Below are positions 23,139-32,492 of a stretch of DNA of 39,753 nucleotides, one piece after another (the first letter of the stretch is position 1; each line of letters begins with the position of its first letter). A program made the position numbers and the translations under genes. The stretch spans positions 1 through 39,753 of the forward strand of contig JBDSND010000105.1 in the NCBI GenBank assembly GCA_039915505.1, given 5' to 3'. The notes under the pieces are model-generated. The model saw only the letters and a list, made by a program, of their open reading frames with translations. It did no database searches and had not been told where the DNA came from. Source of the stretch: CAIWHR01 sp039915505. Its GTDB lineage: Bacteria; Pseudomonadota; Gammaproteobacteria; Burkholderiales; Casimicrobiaceae.

Positions 23139-24803
23139 GTGTCCTTTCCCCTGTTCGAAAAACACCGCGCCATGCTCGATCGTGCGCTCACGGCAATCGC
23201 CGAACGCGGTTACTGGACGCCCTATCCGGAGTCGCCGAGCCCGCGCAATTACGGTGAAGGCGCGGCGGAGGCGGGCAAGGCCGCCTTCGACGCGTTGCTC
23301 GACAAGCCGTTCGAGCTCGACCAGCCGGGCGGTGTCGGCACGGTAGGCAGCGAGCGCTCGCCGTACGGTTTCGCGCTCGGTGTGCGCTATGCGAAGACCG
23401 ACCTCGACGTGCTGTTCGCGGCGATCGGCAAGGCGCAGGACGGCTGGCGCAAGGCCGGCCCCGAGGCGTGGGTCGGTGTTGCGCTCGAAATCCTCGAGCG
23501 CATCAACAAGGCGAGCGCGCTGATGGCCCACGCGGTCATGCACACCACCGGCCAGGCCTACATGATGGCGTTCCAGGCAGGTGGTCCGCATGCGCAGGAT
23601 CGGGGCCTCGAAGCGGTGACCTACGCCTGGGACGAGATGCGCCGGATTCCGGCCAAGGCGCTCTGGGTGAAGCCCCAGGGCAAGGGCGAGCCGCTGCGCA
23701 TGGAGAAGCGCTATCGCATCGTGCCGCGTGGCGTGGGACTCGTGATCGGCGTCTCCACCTTTCCGACCTGGAACGGCTACACTGGACTGTTCGCCGATCT
23801 CGCGACCGGCAACGCGGTCGTGGTCAAGCCGCATCCCGGCGCCATCCTGCCGCTCGCCCTGACCGTGCGCATCGCGCGTGAGGTGCTGGCGGAGGTGGGC
23901 TTCGATCCCAATGTCGTGACCCTCGTGGCGCACGAGGACGGTGATTCGGCGGCGCGCTCGCTCGCACTGCGTCCGGAAGTGAAGCTGATCGACTTCACCG
24001 GCAGTCCGGCGAACGGCGTATGGCTCGAGGAGCATGCGCGCCAGGCCCAGGTCTTTACCGAGAAGGCCGGCGTCAACCAGATCGTCATCGATTCCGTCGA
24101 CGACCTGAAAGGCGTGGCGCGCAACATCGCCTTCTCCCTGGCGCTCTACACCGGCCAGATGTGCACCGCGCCGCAGAACATTTACGTGCCGCGCGACGGC
24201 ATCGACACGCCCGACGGGCACCTGTCGATCGACGCCGTCGCGCAGGCCCTCGGGGACGCCGTGCAGAAGCTCGTCGGCGATCCGGCGCGGGCGGTAGAGA
24301 TCCTGGGTGCGGTGCAGAATCCGGACGTGCTCGCGCGCATCGAGGCGGCGCGTCGCCTGGGTACGGTCGTAGTCGACAGCCATACCATTACCCACCCGCA
24401 GTACGCCGAGGCCATCGTCCGCACGCCACTGCTGGTCCGCCTCGATGCGAGCGAGCGCGACCAGTACTTGCACGAGTGGTTCGGACCGATTGCATTCCTG
24501 GTCGCCACGCAATCCACGGAGGAAAGCCTCGCCATCGCCGAGGAGGCGGTGCGCGGACACGGGGCGCTGACGCTCTCGGTGTACTCGCGTCGCGCCGACG
24601 TGGTGGACGAGGCGGTCGAGGTCGCCGAACGTAGTGGCGTCGCGCTTTCCATCAACCTGACCGGCGGGGTGTTCGTCAATCAGTCGGCAGCGTTCTCCGA
24701 CTTCCATGGCACCGGGGCTAACCCGGCTGCCAACGCGGCGTTGACGGACTCCGCCTACGTCGCTTCGCGGTTCCGCGTGGTGCAGCACCGGCTGCACGTG
24801 TGA
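23139..24803 (+). CDS. paaN: Phenylacetic acid degradation protein PaaN (ring-opening aldehyde dehydrogenase, no hydratase domain)
   Basis: A 554-residue aldehyde dehydrogenase of the PaaN_2 type. The active-site Cys342 is in TGQMCTAPQN, Glu308 is in FTEKAGVN, and the nucleotide-binding loop is FTGSP (286-290). In E. coli the same function is fused to a MaoC-type oxepin-CoA hydrolase in PaaZ (about 680 residues); that domain is absent here. The enzyme should oxidise the semialdehyde formed after ring opening to 3-oxo-5,6-dehydrosuberyl-CoA. The GTG at 23139 has a CAGGAG site with good spacing. A TTG- or ATG-led extension back to 23079 is not conserved. Confidence 0.93.
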   Translation: MSFPLFEKHRAMLDRALTAIAERGYWTPYPESPSPRNYGEGAAEAGKAAFDALLDKPFELDQPGGVGTVGSERSPYGFALGVRYAKTDLDVLFAAIGKAQDGWRKAGPEAWVGVALEILERINKASALMAHAVMHTTGQAYMMAFQAGGPHAQDRGLEAVTYAWDEMRRIPAKALWVKPQGKGEPLRMEKRYRIVPRGVGLVIGVSTFPTWNGYTGLFADLATGNAVVVKPHPGAILPLALTVRIAREVLAEVGFDPNVVTLVAHEDGDSAARSLALRPEVKLIDFTGSPANGVWLEEHARQAQVFTEKAGVNQIVIDSVDDLKGVARNIAFSLALYTGQMCTAPQNIYVPRDGIDTPDGHLSIDAVAQALGDAVQKLVGDPARAVEILGAVQNPDVLARIEAARRLGTVVVDSHTITHPQYAEAIVRTPLLVRLDASERDQYLHEWFGPIAFLVATQSTEESLAIAEEAVRGHGALTLSVYSRRADVVDEAVEVAERSGVALSINLTGGVFVNQSAAFSDFHGTGANPAANAALTDSAYVASRFRVVQHRLHV

Positions 24804-24858
24804 TGCGTGCGCTTTCGCCCTGCGGTCGCAAGGCCGTCAACACAGGCTTGGCACGGAC

Positions 24859-25650
24859 ATGACCTACGAACACATCCTGTTCTCCAATGAAGCCGGGGTA
24901 GCGCGTTTGACGCTCAACCGGCCCGACCGGCTCAACAGCTTCAACGACGCGATGCACGCCGAAGTCCGCGACGCCCTCGACCGGGTGCGCGCGGATCGCG
25001 CCGCGCGGGTGCTTCTCTTCGCGGGGGCCGGACGGGGGTTTTGCGCCGGGCAGGATCTGGGCGATCGTGCCGTCGCCCCGGGCAGCGCCCCGGTTGACCT
25101 CGGCGCCTCGATCGAGCGCAATTACATGCCCCTGGTGCTCGGCCTGCGCAACCTGCCGATGCCGGTGGTGTGCGCCGTCCATGGCGTCGCGGCGGGCGCG
25201 GGTGCGAACCTGGCGCTGGCTTGCGACATCGTGGTCGCCGGCCGCTCGGCGAGCTTCCTCCAGGCCTTCTGCAGGATCGGCCTGGTGCCGGACTCGGGCG
25301 GCACGTACTTCTTGCCGCGCCTGGTCGGCAGCGCGCGGGCAATGGGTCTGGCGTTGCTTGGCGACAAGCTGTCCGCAGAGGACGCGGCGCAGTGGGGCCT
25401 CATCTGGAAGTGCGTCGACGATACCGCCCTCGGCCCGGAAGTCGATCGGATCGTTACCCAGCTTGCGGCGGCGCCCACTCGCGGGTTGGCGGCGATCAAG
25501 CATGCCCTGCAGGCGTCCGCTGGCAGCACGCTGGAGCAGCAGCTCGAGCAGGAGCGCGACTTGCAGCGCGAGCTCGGTAACAGCGACGATTATCGCGAAG
25601 GGGTCGCGGCCTTTCTGGCGAAGCGGCCGCCGCGGTTCACCGGTCGCTGA
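24859..25650 (+). CDS. paaG: 1,2-epoxyphenylacetyl-CoA isomerase PaaG
   Basis: A 263-residue crotonase-fold enzyme. The oxyanion-hole segments AGAGRGFCAGQDLGDR and VHGVAAGAGANLALACD and the catalytic Asp145 in GLVPDSGG match E. coli PaaG closely, including LNRPDRLNSFND and the C-terminal YREGVAAFLAKRPPRFTGR. It isomerises the ring epoxide to oxepin-CoA and also shifts double bonds later in the pathway. The ATG at 24859 follows paaN by 55 bases; the next gene starts 11 bases after its stop. No separate PaaF-type enoyl-CoA hydratase is found, so that step must be done by another gene product. Confidence 0.95.
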   Translation: MTYEHILFSNEAGVARLTLNRPDRLNSFNDAMHAEVRDALDRVRADRAARVLLFAGAGRGFCAGQDLGDRAVAPGSAPVDLGASIERNYMPLVLGLRNLPMPVVCAVHGVAAGAGANLALACDIVVAGRSASFLQAFCRIGLVPDSGGTYFLPRLVGSARAMGLALLGDKLSAEDAAQWGLIWKCVDDTALGPEVDRIVTQLAAAPTRGLAAIKHALQASAGSTLEQQLEQERDLQRELGNSDDYREGVAAFLAKRPPRFTGR

Positions 25651-25661
25651 CGGGAGGGGGT

Positions 25662-27215
25662 ATGCCGGCGCTACCGCGCAACGCGCCCGTCGTCGTGATC
25701 GGCGCCGGCACGATGGGCGTCGGGATCGCCCAGGTCGCGGCGCTGCACGGTCATCCCGTGCAGTTGCACGATGCCCGGTTCGGTGCGGGCGACGCCGCGA
25801 AGGAGGTCATTGGCAAGGCCTTCGCCAACCTCGTGGTCAAGGGCAAGCTCACCCAGGACGATGCCGACGCCGCGCTGGCGCGCATCACCACGGTGGTGAC
25901 CCGCCCGGACGCTTGCGTGGCGGGTTTGGTGGTGGAGGCGATCGTGGAGAGCGTGGACGCGAAGCGCGAGCTCTTTGCCGGCCTCGAGAACATCGTGTCG
26001 CCTTCATGCATCCTGGCCTCGAACACGTCCTCGCTGTCGATCACCGCACTGGCCTCGGGGCTGCGCCATCCGCAGCGGGTGATCGGCATGCATTTCTTCA
26101 ACCCGGTGCCGGTGATGCCGCTGGTCGAGGTCGTGCACGGCCTCGCCACCGACCCCGCGGTTGCGGACACCGTCTTCGAGACCGCCCGTGCCTGGGGCAA
26201 GACGCCGGTGCACGCCCGCTCGACGCCCGGGTTCGTGGTCAACCGCTGCGCCCGGCCGTTTTATGGTGAGGCGCTGCGGCTACTGCACGAGCGGGCAGCG
26301 ACCCCCGCGAGCCTCGATGCCATCCTGCGCGATGCCGGCGGCTTCCGGATGGGTCCGTTCGAGCTGATGGATCTGATCGGCCTCGACGTGAACCTGGCTG
26401 TCACCCGGGGCGTGTGGGAGGGCACCTTCAACGACCCGCGTTACACGCCCTCCGTGATCCAGGCCGAGCTCGTGGCGGCGGGCCACCTCGGGCGCAAGTC
26501 CGGGCGCGGCTTCTACACGTATGACAACGACACTGCGCCGCCGGTTGCCGATGTGGAGGCTGCGACCGAGCCCCCGCCGCAGGTTGCGATCCATGGCGAC
26601 GCGGGTACGCTCGCGCCGCTGGTCACGCGCCTGGCAGCTTCCGGGGTCGAGGTCTCGACCTGTCCGGCGGACTCGCGTTTCGGTACCGGGGTGCTGCGGC
26701 TCGGGGGCGCGAAAGGCCATGCCGGCAGCGCGACCCTGGCGCTCACCGACGGTCGTACCGCCACCGCCCGCGCGGTGGTGACCGGGGTCGCGGATTGCGT
26801 GCTGGTCGATTACGCGCTCGACCTCGGCCAGTGCACGCGGGTTGCGGTGGCGCGCGCGGACACGTGCTCGGCGGCAGGATACGCACTCGCCGTGGGGGCG
26901 TTGCAGGCGTGCGGCATCGCCGTGACCCGCATCGACGATGCTCCAGGGCTGGTCGTCCTGCGCACCGTCGCCATGCTCGTCAACGAGGCCGCCGACGCGC
27001 TCAATCAGGGCATCGCCGACGCCCATTCCATCGACCTTGCCATGTGCAAGGGCGTCAACTATCCGCAGGGGCCATTCGCGTGGGCACGCCAGCTAGGGGT
27101 CGGGACCGTGCGGGACGCGCTCGCGCACATCGGCGAACATTACGGCGACCCGCGCTACCGGATCGCGCCGCTGCTCGCGCGCCATGCGCGCACCGGTACG
27201 CCGCTCGATGGGTGA
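25662..27215 (+). CDS. paaH: 3-hydroxyadipyl-CoA dehydrogenase PaaH
   Basis: A 517-residue NAD-dependent 3-hydroxyacyl-CoA dehydrogenase. The Rossmann motif VIGAGTMGVGIAQVAA is at about residues 12-27. The catalytic segment IGMHFFNPVPVMPLVEVVHG follows, then GFVVNRCARPFYGEAL and a second, C-terminal copy of the dehydrogenase domain (about residues 410-510, MLVNEAADALNQG and GVNYPQGPFAWARQLG). This two-C-domain size is normal for PaaH. It oxidises 3-hydroxyadipyl-CoA to 3-oxoadipyl-CoA. A GGGAGGGGG ribosome site lies before the ATG. Its last codons overlap the paaI start (27208-27215). Confidence 0.95.
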   Translation: MPALPRNAPVVVIGAGTMGVGIAQVAALHGHPVQLHDARFGAGDAAKEVIGKAFANLVVKGKLTQDDADAALARITTVVTRPDACVAGLVVEAIVESVDAKRELFAGLENIVSPSCILASNTSSLSITALASGLRHPQRVIGMHFFNPVPVMPLVEVVHGLATDPAVADTVFETARAWGKTPVHARSTPGFVVNRCARPFYGEALRLLHERAATPASLDAILRDAGGFRMGPFELMDLIGLDVNLAVTRGVWEGTFNDPRYTPSVIQAELVAAGHLGRKSGRGFYTYDNDTAPPVADVEAATEPPPQVAIHGDAGTLAPLVTRLAASGVEVSTCPADSRFGTGVLRLGGAKGHAGSATLALTDGRTATARAVVTGVADCVLVDYALDLGQCTRVAVARADTCSAAGYALAVGALQACGIAVTRIDDAPGLVVLRTVAMLVNEAADALNQGIADAHSIDLAMCKGVNYPQGPFAWARQLGVGTVRDALAHIGEHYGDPRYRIAPLLARHARTGTPLDG

Positions 27216-27678
27216 GCCGCTTCCCGTGGGCCCTGCTGACACGGAACCTGCGGCGCAGGTGCTCGCCGATCGCGTCGCGCGGGCCATGTGGGACCGGGAC
27301 GACGCCTCCCGAGGACTGGGCATGGCGCTGGTGGGCGTCGCCCCGGGTCGGGCCGAGCTCGCGATGCCGGTGCGCCCGGACATGCTCAATGGCCACGCCA
27401 TCTGCCATGGCGGCTTCATTTTCACCCTGGCGGACAGCGCATTCGCGTACGCATGCAACAGTTACAATCTCACCACCGTCGCGTCGGGTTGCAGCATCGA
27501 TTTCGTGGCACCCGCGCGGCTCGGCGACCGGCTCACGGCACGCGCCCACGAGGTGAGCACCAGCGGCCGCACCGGGGTGTACGACATCGAGGTCTCGAAC
27601 CAGCGTGGCGAGAAGATCGCCTTGTTTCGCGGCAAGAGCTATCGCATCAAGGGCCACGTCGTCGAGGACGGCGCCTGA
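27208..27678 (+). CDS. paaI: Hydroxyphenylacetyl-CoA thioesterase PaaI
   Basis: A 156-residue hotdog-fold thioesterase with the PaaI signature GHAICHGGFIFTLAD. The likely catalytic Asp76 and the oxyanion-side His67-Gly are present, and IDFVAPARLGDRL forms the second half of the fold. It is thought to clear dead-end CoA esters and rescue CoA during phenylacetate breakdown. The ATG at 27208 overlaps the 3' end of paaH by eight bases, which gives translational coupling; the in-frame ATG at 27184 lies deeper inside paaH and adds only unconserved residues. paaK follows after 47 bases. Confidence 0.94.
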   Translation: MGEPLPVGPADTEPAAQVLADRVARAMWDRDDASRGLGMALVGVAPGRAELAMPVRPDMLNGHAICHGGFIFTLADSAFAYACNSYNLTTVASGCSIDFVAPARLGDRLTARAHEVSTSGRTGVYDIEVSNQRGEKIALFRGKSYRIKGHVVEDGA

Positions 27679-27725
27679 AGGCCCAGGCGGTCGCACGCAG
27701 CAGGCGCGCCGCCGGAGGAGATTCC

Positions 27726-29042
27726 ATGCCCGTACGACAGCCGATGCTCTCCGAGCTCGAACCGATCGAGAGGGCGAGCGCCGACGAGCTCCGTGCCCTG
27801 CAGCTCGAGCGCTTGCGCTGGTCGCTGCGCCACGCCTACACCCATGTGCCGCATTACCGCCGCAAGTTCGACGCCGCGGGCGTGCGTCCCGAGGACCTGC
27901 GCCGCCTGGAGGATCTCGCGCGCTTTCCGTTCACCACGAAGCAGGATCTGCGCGACAACTATCCCTTCGGCATGTTCGCCGTGCCGCGCGAGCAGGTGGT
28001 GCGTATCCACGCGTCCTCCGGCACCACCGGCAAGCCGACGGTGGTGGGCTATACCGCCCGGGACATCGACACCTGGAGCACCGTCATGGCGCGCTCGATC
28101 CGTGCTGCCGGCGGACGGGCCGGCGACATCATCCACGTCGCCTACGGCTACGGTCTGTTCACCGGTGGCCTGGGCGCGCATTACGGGGCCGAGCGCCTCG
28201 GCGCGACGGTGATCCCGATGTCCGGCGGCATGACCGAGCGGCAGGTGCAGCTCATCCACGACTTCCGCCCCGACATCATCATGGTGACTCCCTCGTACAT
28301 GCTCGCCATCGCCGAGGAAATGGAGCGCCAGGGTTTCGACCCGCGGGCGTCGTCGCTCAAGATCGGGATCTTCGGCGCCGAGCCGTGGACGCCCGCAATG
28401 CGGGTGGCGATCGAGCAGAAGCTCGACATGGACGCGATCGACATCTACGGACTGTCGGAGATCATCGGCCCCGGCGTCGCCCAGGAGTGCGTCGAGACCA
28501 AGGACGGGCTCACCATCTGGGAGGACCATTTCTACCCGGAGATCGTCGATCCCGCGACCGGCCAGCCGGTGACCAACGGCGAGCCGGGCGAGCTCGTCTT
28601 CACCTCCCTCACCAAGGAGGCGCTGCCGATGATCCGCTACCGCACCCGCGACCTGACACGCCTCCTGGCGCCCACGGCGCGATCGATGCGGCGCATGGCG
28701 AAGATCACCGGCCGCAGCGACGACATGCTCATCATCCGTGGCGTGAACCTCTTCCCCGGTCAGATCGAGGAGCTTATCCTGAAGCAACCCGAGCTCACCC
28801 CGCATTACATCCTCGAAGTGACGAGGCCCGCGGCGCTCGACGAACTGACGGTGCGCGTCGAGATGGCGCAAGCGCTCGACACCACCGGCGCCGATGCGCA
28901 GCAGGCGTCGGCACGCAAGCTTGAGCACGCCATCAAGGCCTATGCCGGCGTGACCAGCACGGTGCAGCTCGCGCTCCCCGGGACGGTCGAGCGCTCGCTC
29001 GGCAAGGCCAAGCGCATTCTGGACCAGCGACCAAAGGATTGA
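27726..29042 (+). CDS. paaK: Phenylacetate-CoA ligase PaaK
   Basis: A 438-residue AMP-forming ligase that activates phenylacetate with ATP and CoA, the entry step of the pathway. Visible motifs are the P-loop ASSGTTGKPTVVGYT (near residue 97), AYGYGLFTGGLGAHYG, the adenylation motif IYGLSEIIGPGVAQEC and the hinge GRSDDMLIIRGVNLFPGQIE, ending LGKAKRILDQRPKD. Size is standard. A GGAGGAG site precedes the ATG at 27726. The thiolase ATG follows its stop by two bases. Its place inside the operon means that feedback by phenylacetyl-CoA through PaaX controls its own synthesis. Confidence 0.97.
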   Translation: MPVRQPMLSELEPIERASADELRALQLERLRWSLRHAYTHVPHYRRKFDAAGVRPEDLRRLEDLARFPFTTKQDLRDNYPFGMFAVPREQVVRIHASSGTTGKPTVVGYTARDIDTWSTVMARSIRAAGGRAGDIIHVAYGYGLFTGGLGAHYGAERLGATVIPMSGGMTERQVQLIHDFRPDIIMVTPSYMLAIAEEMERQGFDPRASSLKIGIFGAEPWTPAMRVAIEQKLDMDAIDIYGLSEIIGPGVAQECVETKDGLTIWEDHFYPEIVDPATGQPVTNGEPGELVFTSLTKEALPMIRYRTRDLTRLLAPTARSMRRMAKITGRSDDMLIIRGVNLFPGQIEELILKQPELTPHYILEVTRPAALDELTVRVEMAQALDTTGADAQQASARKLEHAIKAYAGVTSTVQLALPGTVERSLGKAKRILDQRPKD

Positions 29043-29044
29043 CC

Positions 29045-30247
<1,203 letters not shown>

Positions 30248-30338
30248 CGTACTGCGTCTGCGCTTCGCCAAGCCGCGGCGATGCGGCGTGCGGGCCAAAC
30301 GCTCCCGAATCGCTTCTAACGAACCCCGCCCCCACGCC

Positions 30339-32492
30339 ATGGAAGTTTCCTTCAGCAAGGAAGTCGAGTTGCTCCGCATGGGTGCGGGGCAGACCTTCCA
30401 CGGCGAGGGCATCCTCGCCATCACCAAGGCGCTGTTGCAGTCCGGTGTGGCCTACGTCGGTGGCTACCAGGGGGCACCGGTGTCGCATCTCATGGACGTG
30501 CTCGTCCAGGCGAAGGACTACCTCGCCGAGCTTGGCGTCCACGTCGAGGCCTGCGCCAACGAAGCGTCGGCGGCGGCGATGCTGGGTGCCTCGCTCGCCT
30601 ACCCCGTGCGCGGCGCCGTCACCTGGAAATCCATCGTCGGCAGCAATGTCGCCGCCGATGCGGTGTCGAACCTGTCGTCGCCGGGGGTGCTGGGCGGTGC
30701 GCTGATCATTGTCGGCGAGGACTACGGCGAAGGCGCGTCGGTGATCCAGGAACGCACCTACGCGTACGCACTCAAGTCGTCGCTGCTGCTGTTCGATCCA
30801 CGGCCCGACCTGGCGCACATGGTCGACATGGTCGAGCATGCGTTCTCGGCGTCGGAGGCGACGAGCATGCCCGCCATCCTGCAGCTGCGAATCCGCGCCT
30901 GCCACGTGCGCGGCACCTTTCCCTGTCGCGACAACGTCGCGCCGGCGATTTCCACCCGGCACCTGCTCGATGATCCGGCGAGCTTCGACTACGCCCGTCT
31001 CGCCCATCCCCCGGCGACGTACCGCCAGGAGAAGCTCAAGTTCGGTGAGCGCATCCCGGCCGCGCGGCGGTTCATCGTCGAGCGCGCATTGAACGAGCGC
31101 TTTCCCGGCAGGCGCGCCGACCTCGGAATCATCGTCCAGGGCGGCCTGTACAACTCGGTGGTGGGCGCACTCGGCCGCATCGGACTTGCCGACGCCTTCG
31201 GCGACAGCGAGCTGACCATGCTGGTGCTCAACGTCACCTACCCGCTCGTGCCGGAGGAGGTGCGCGACTTCTGCGTCGGCAAGCGCGCGGTGCTGGTCAT
31301 CGAGGAAGGCCAGCCGGAGTTCATCGAGCAGGAGATCGGGGCGACCTTGCGTCGCCTCGACATCCAAACCGCGCTCCACGGCAAGGACGTGCTGCCGATG
31401 GGCGGCGAGTACACGGTCGAAGTGCTGGCGCAGGGACTGGCGGCGTTCGTCTCGCGGCACGCCGCGGATCTCGACGTCGGCGCCGGCCAGGCGTGGCTCG
31501 CCGGCAATACCGAGCGGCGTGCCGCGGTCGCGGCGGCGCTGGAGGCGCCGTTACCCGCGCGTCCGCCGCAGTTCTGCATCGGCTGTCCCGAGCGCCCGGT
31601 GTTCGCGGCGATCAAGCTCGCCCAACAGCAGGTCGGAAGGGTGCACATCGCCGCCGACATCGGCTGCCATTCTTTCGCGACCTTCGAGCCCTTCGGGCTT
31701 GGCCATTCGATCCTGGGCTACGGCATGAGCCTGGCGAGCCGTGCCGGGGTCTCGCCGTTCATGAAGCGGCGCACGATGGCGATCATGGGCGATGGCGGGT
31801 TCTGGCACAACGGCGTGCTGTCCGGCGTGCAATCGGCGCTATTCAACGGCGACGACGCGGTGCTGCTCATCTTCAAGAACGGCTACACCTCGGCGACCGG
31901 CACCCAGGAAATCATCTCCACCCCGACCGAAGCCATGAAGGACGCGGCGTCGGACAAGACCGCGAGCCTGGTTGCGCGCAACGACGTCATCGAGCGCACC
32001 CTCGAGGGCCTGGGCGTGCAATGGTTGCGGCGAGTGGACAGTTATCGCGTCGACGCGATGCGCAAGACCGTGCAGGAGGCGCTCACCACCGACTTCTCCG
32101 GCCTCAAGGTGATCGTCGCCGAGGGCGAATGCCAGCTCGAGCGGCAGCGCCGGGTGAAACCATGGGCGGCGGCACGGTTGAAGCGCGGCAAGCGCACGGT
32201 GCGGGTGAAGTACGGTGTCGACGAGGACACGTGCTCGGGGGACCACTCGTGCATACGGCTGTCCGGATGTCCGACGCTTTCGGTCAAGCCGAGCAGCGAT
32301 CCGCTGCGGGTCGACCCGGTCGCCACCGTACTCGAAGGTTGCGTCGGATGCGGCCTGTGCGGCGAGAACGCGCATGCCGCGACCCTGTGCCCGTCGTTCT
32401 ATCGCGCCGAAGTGATCCAGAACCCGACCTGGGCCGATCGCCTGGCCGCCGGCATGCGCGCCGCCGTTGCCCGCCTGGTGCAGCCGTCGTGA
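30339..32492 (+). CDS. iorA: Indolepyruvate ferredoxin oxidoreductase alpha subunit, IorA type
   Basis: A 717-residue subunit. The N-terminal pyrimidine-binding part (VGGYQGAPVSHLMDVL) is followed by the diphosphate-binding region with IMGDGGFWHNGVLSG (Met of MGDGG near residue 483) and NGYTSATG. A C-terminal ferredoxin-like domain carries two clusters: cysteines from Cys632 (CSGDHSC, GCPTL) and Cys668/671/674 (CVGCGLC) with a later CP. It oxidatively decarboxylates indole- or phenyl-pyruvate to the arylacetyl-CoA and reduces ferredoxin. The ATG at 30339 is 91 bases after the thiolase; a GTGA overlap couples it to iorB. Placed after paaJ, it could feed phenylacetyl-CoA straight into the paa pathway; that link is inference. 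Confidence 0.93.
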   Translation: MEVSFSKEVELLRMGAGQTFHGEGILAITKALLQSGVAYVGGYQGAPVSHLMDVLVQAKDYLAELGVHVEACANEASAAAMLGASLAYPVRGAVTWKSIVGSNVAADAVSNLSSPGVLGGALIIVGEDYGEGASVIQERTYAYALKSSLLLFDPRPDLAHMVDMVEHAFSASEATSMPAILQLRIRACHVRGTFPCRDNVAPAISTRHLLDDPASFDYARLAHPPATYRQEKLKFGERIPAARRFIVERALNERFPGRRADLGIIVQGGLYNSVVGALGRIGLADAFGDSELTMLVLNVTYPLVPEEVRDFCVGKRAVLVIEEGQPEFIEQEIGATLRRLDIQTALHGKDVLPMGGEYTVEVLAQGLAAFVSRHAADLDVGAGQAWLAGNTERRAAVAAALEAPLPARPPQFCIGCPERPVFAAIKLAQQQVGRVHIAADIGCHSFATFEPFGLGHSILGYGMSLASRAGVSPFMKRRTMAIMGDGGFWHNGVLSGVQSALFNGDDAVLLIFKNGYTSATGTQEIISTPTEAMKDAASDKTASLVARNDVIERTLEGLGVQWLRRVDSYRVDAMRKTVQEALTTDFSGLKVIVAEGECQLERQRRVKPWAAARLKRGKRTVRVKYGVDEDTCSGDHSCIRLSGCPTLSVKPSSDPLRVDPVATVLEGCVGCGLCGENAHAATLCPSFYRAEVIQNPTWADRLAAGMRAAVARLVQPS

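Noticed and set aside
23082..24797. 571-codon minus-strand frame opposite paaN
   Set aside because: It is a shadow of the aldehyde dehydrogenase; low-complexity His/Arg content, no domain.
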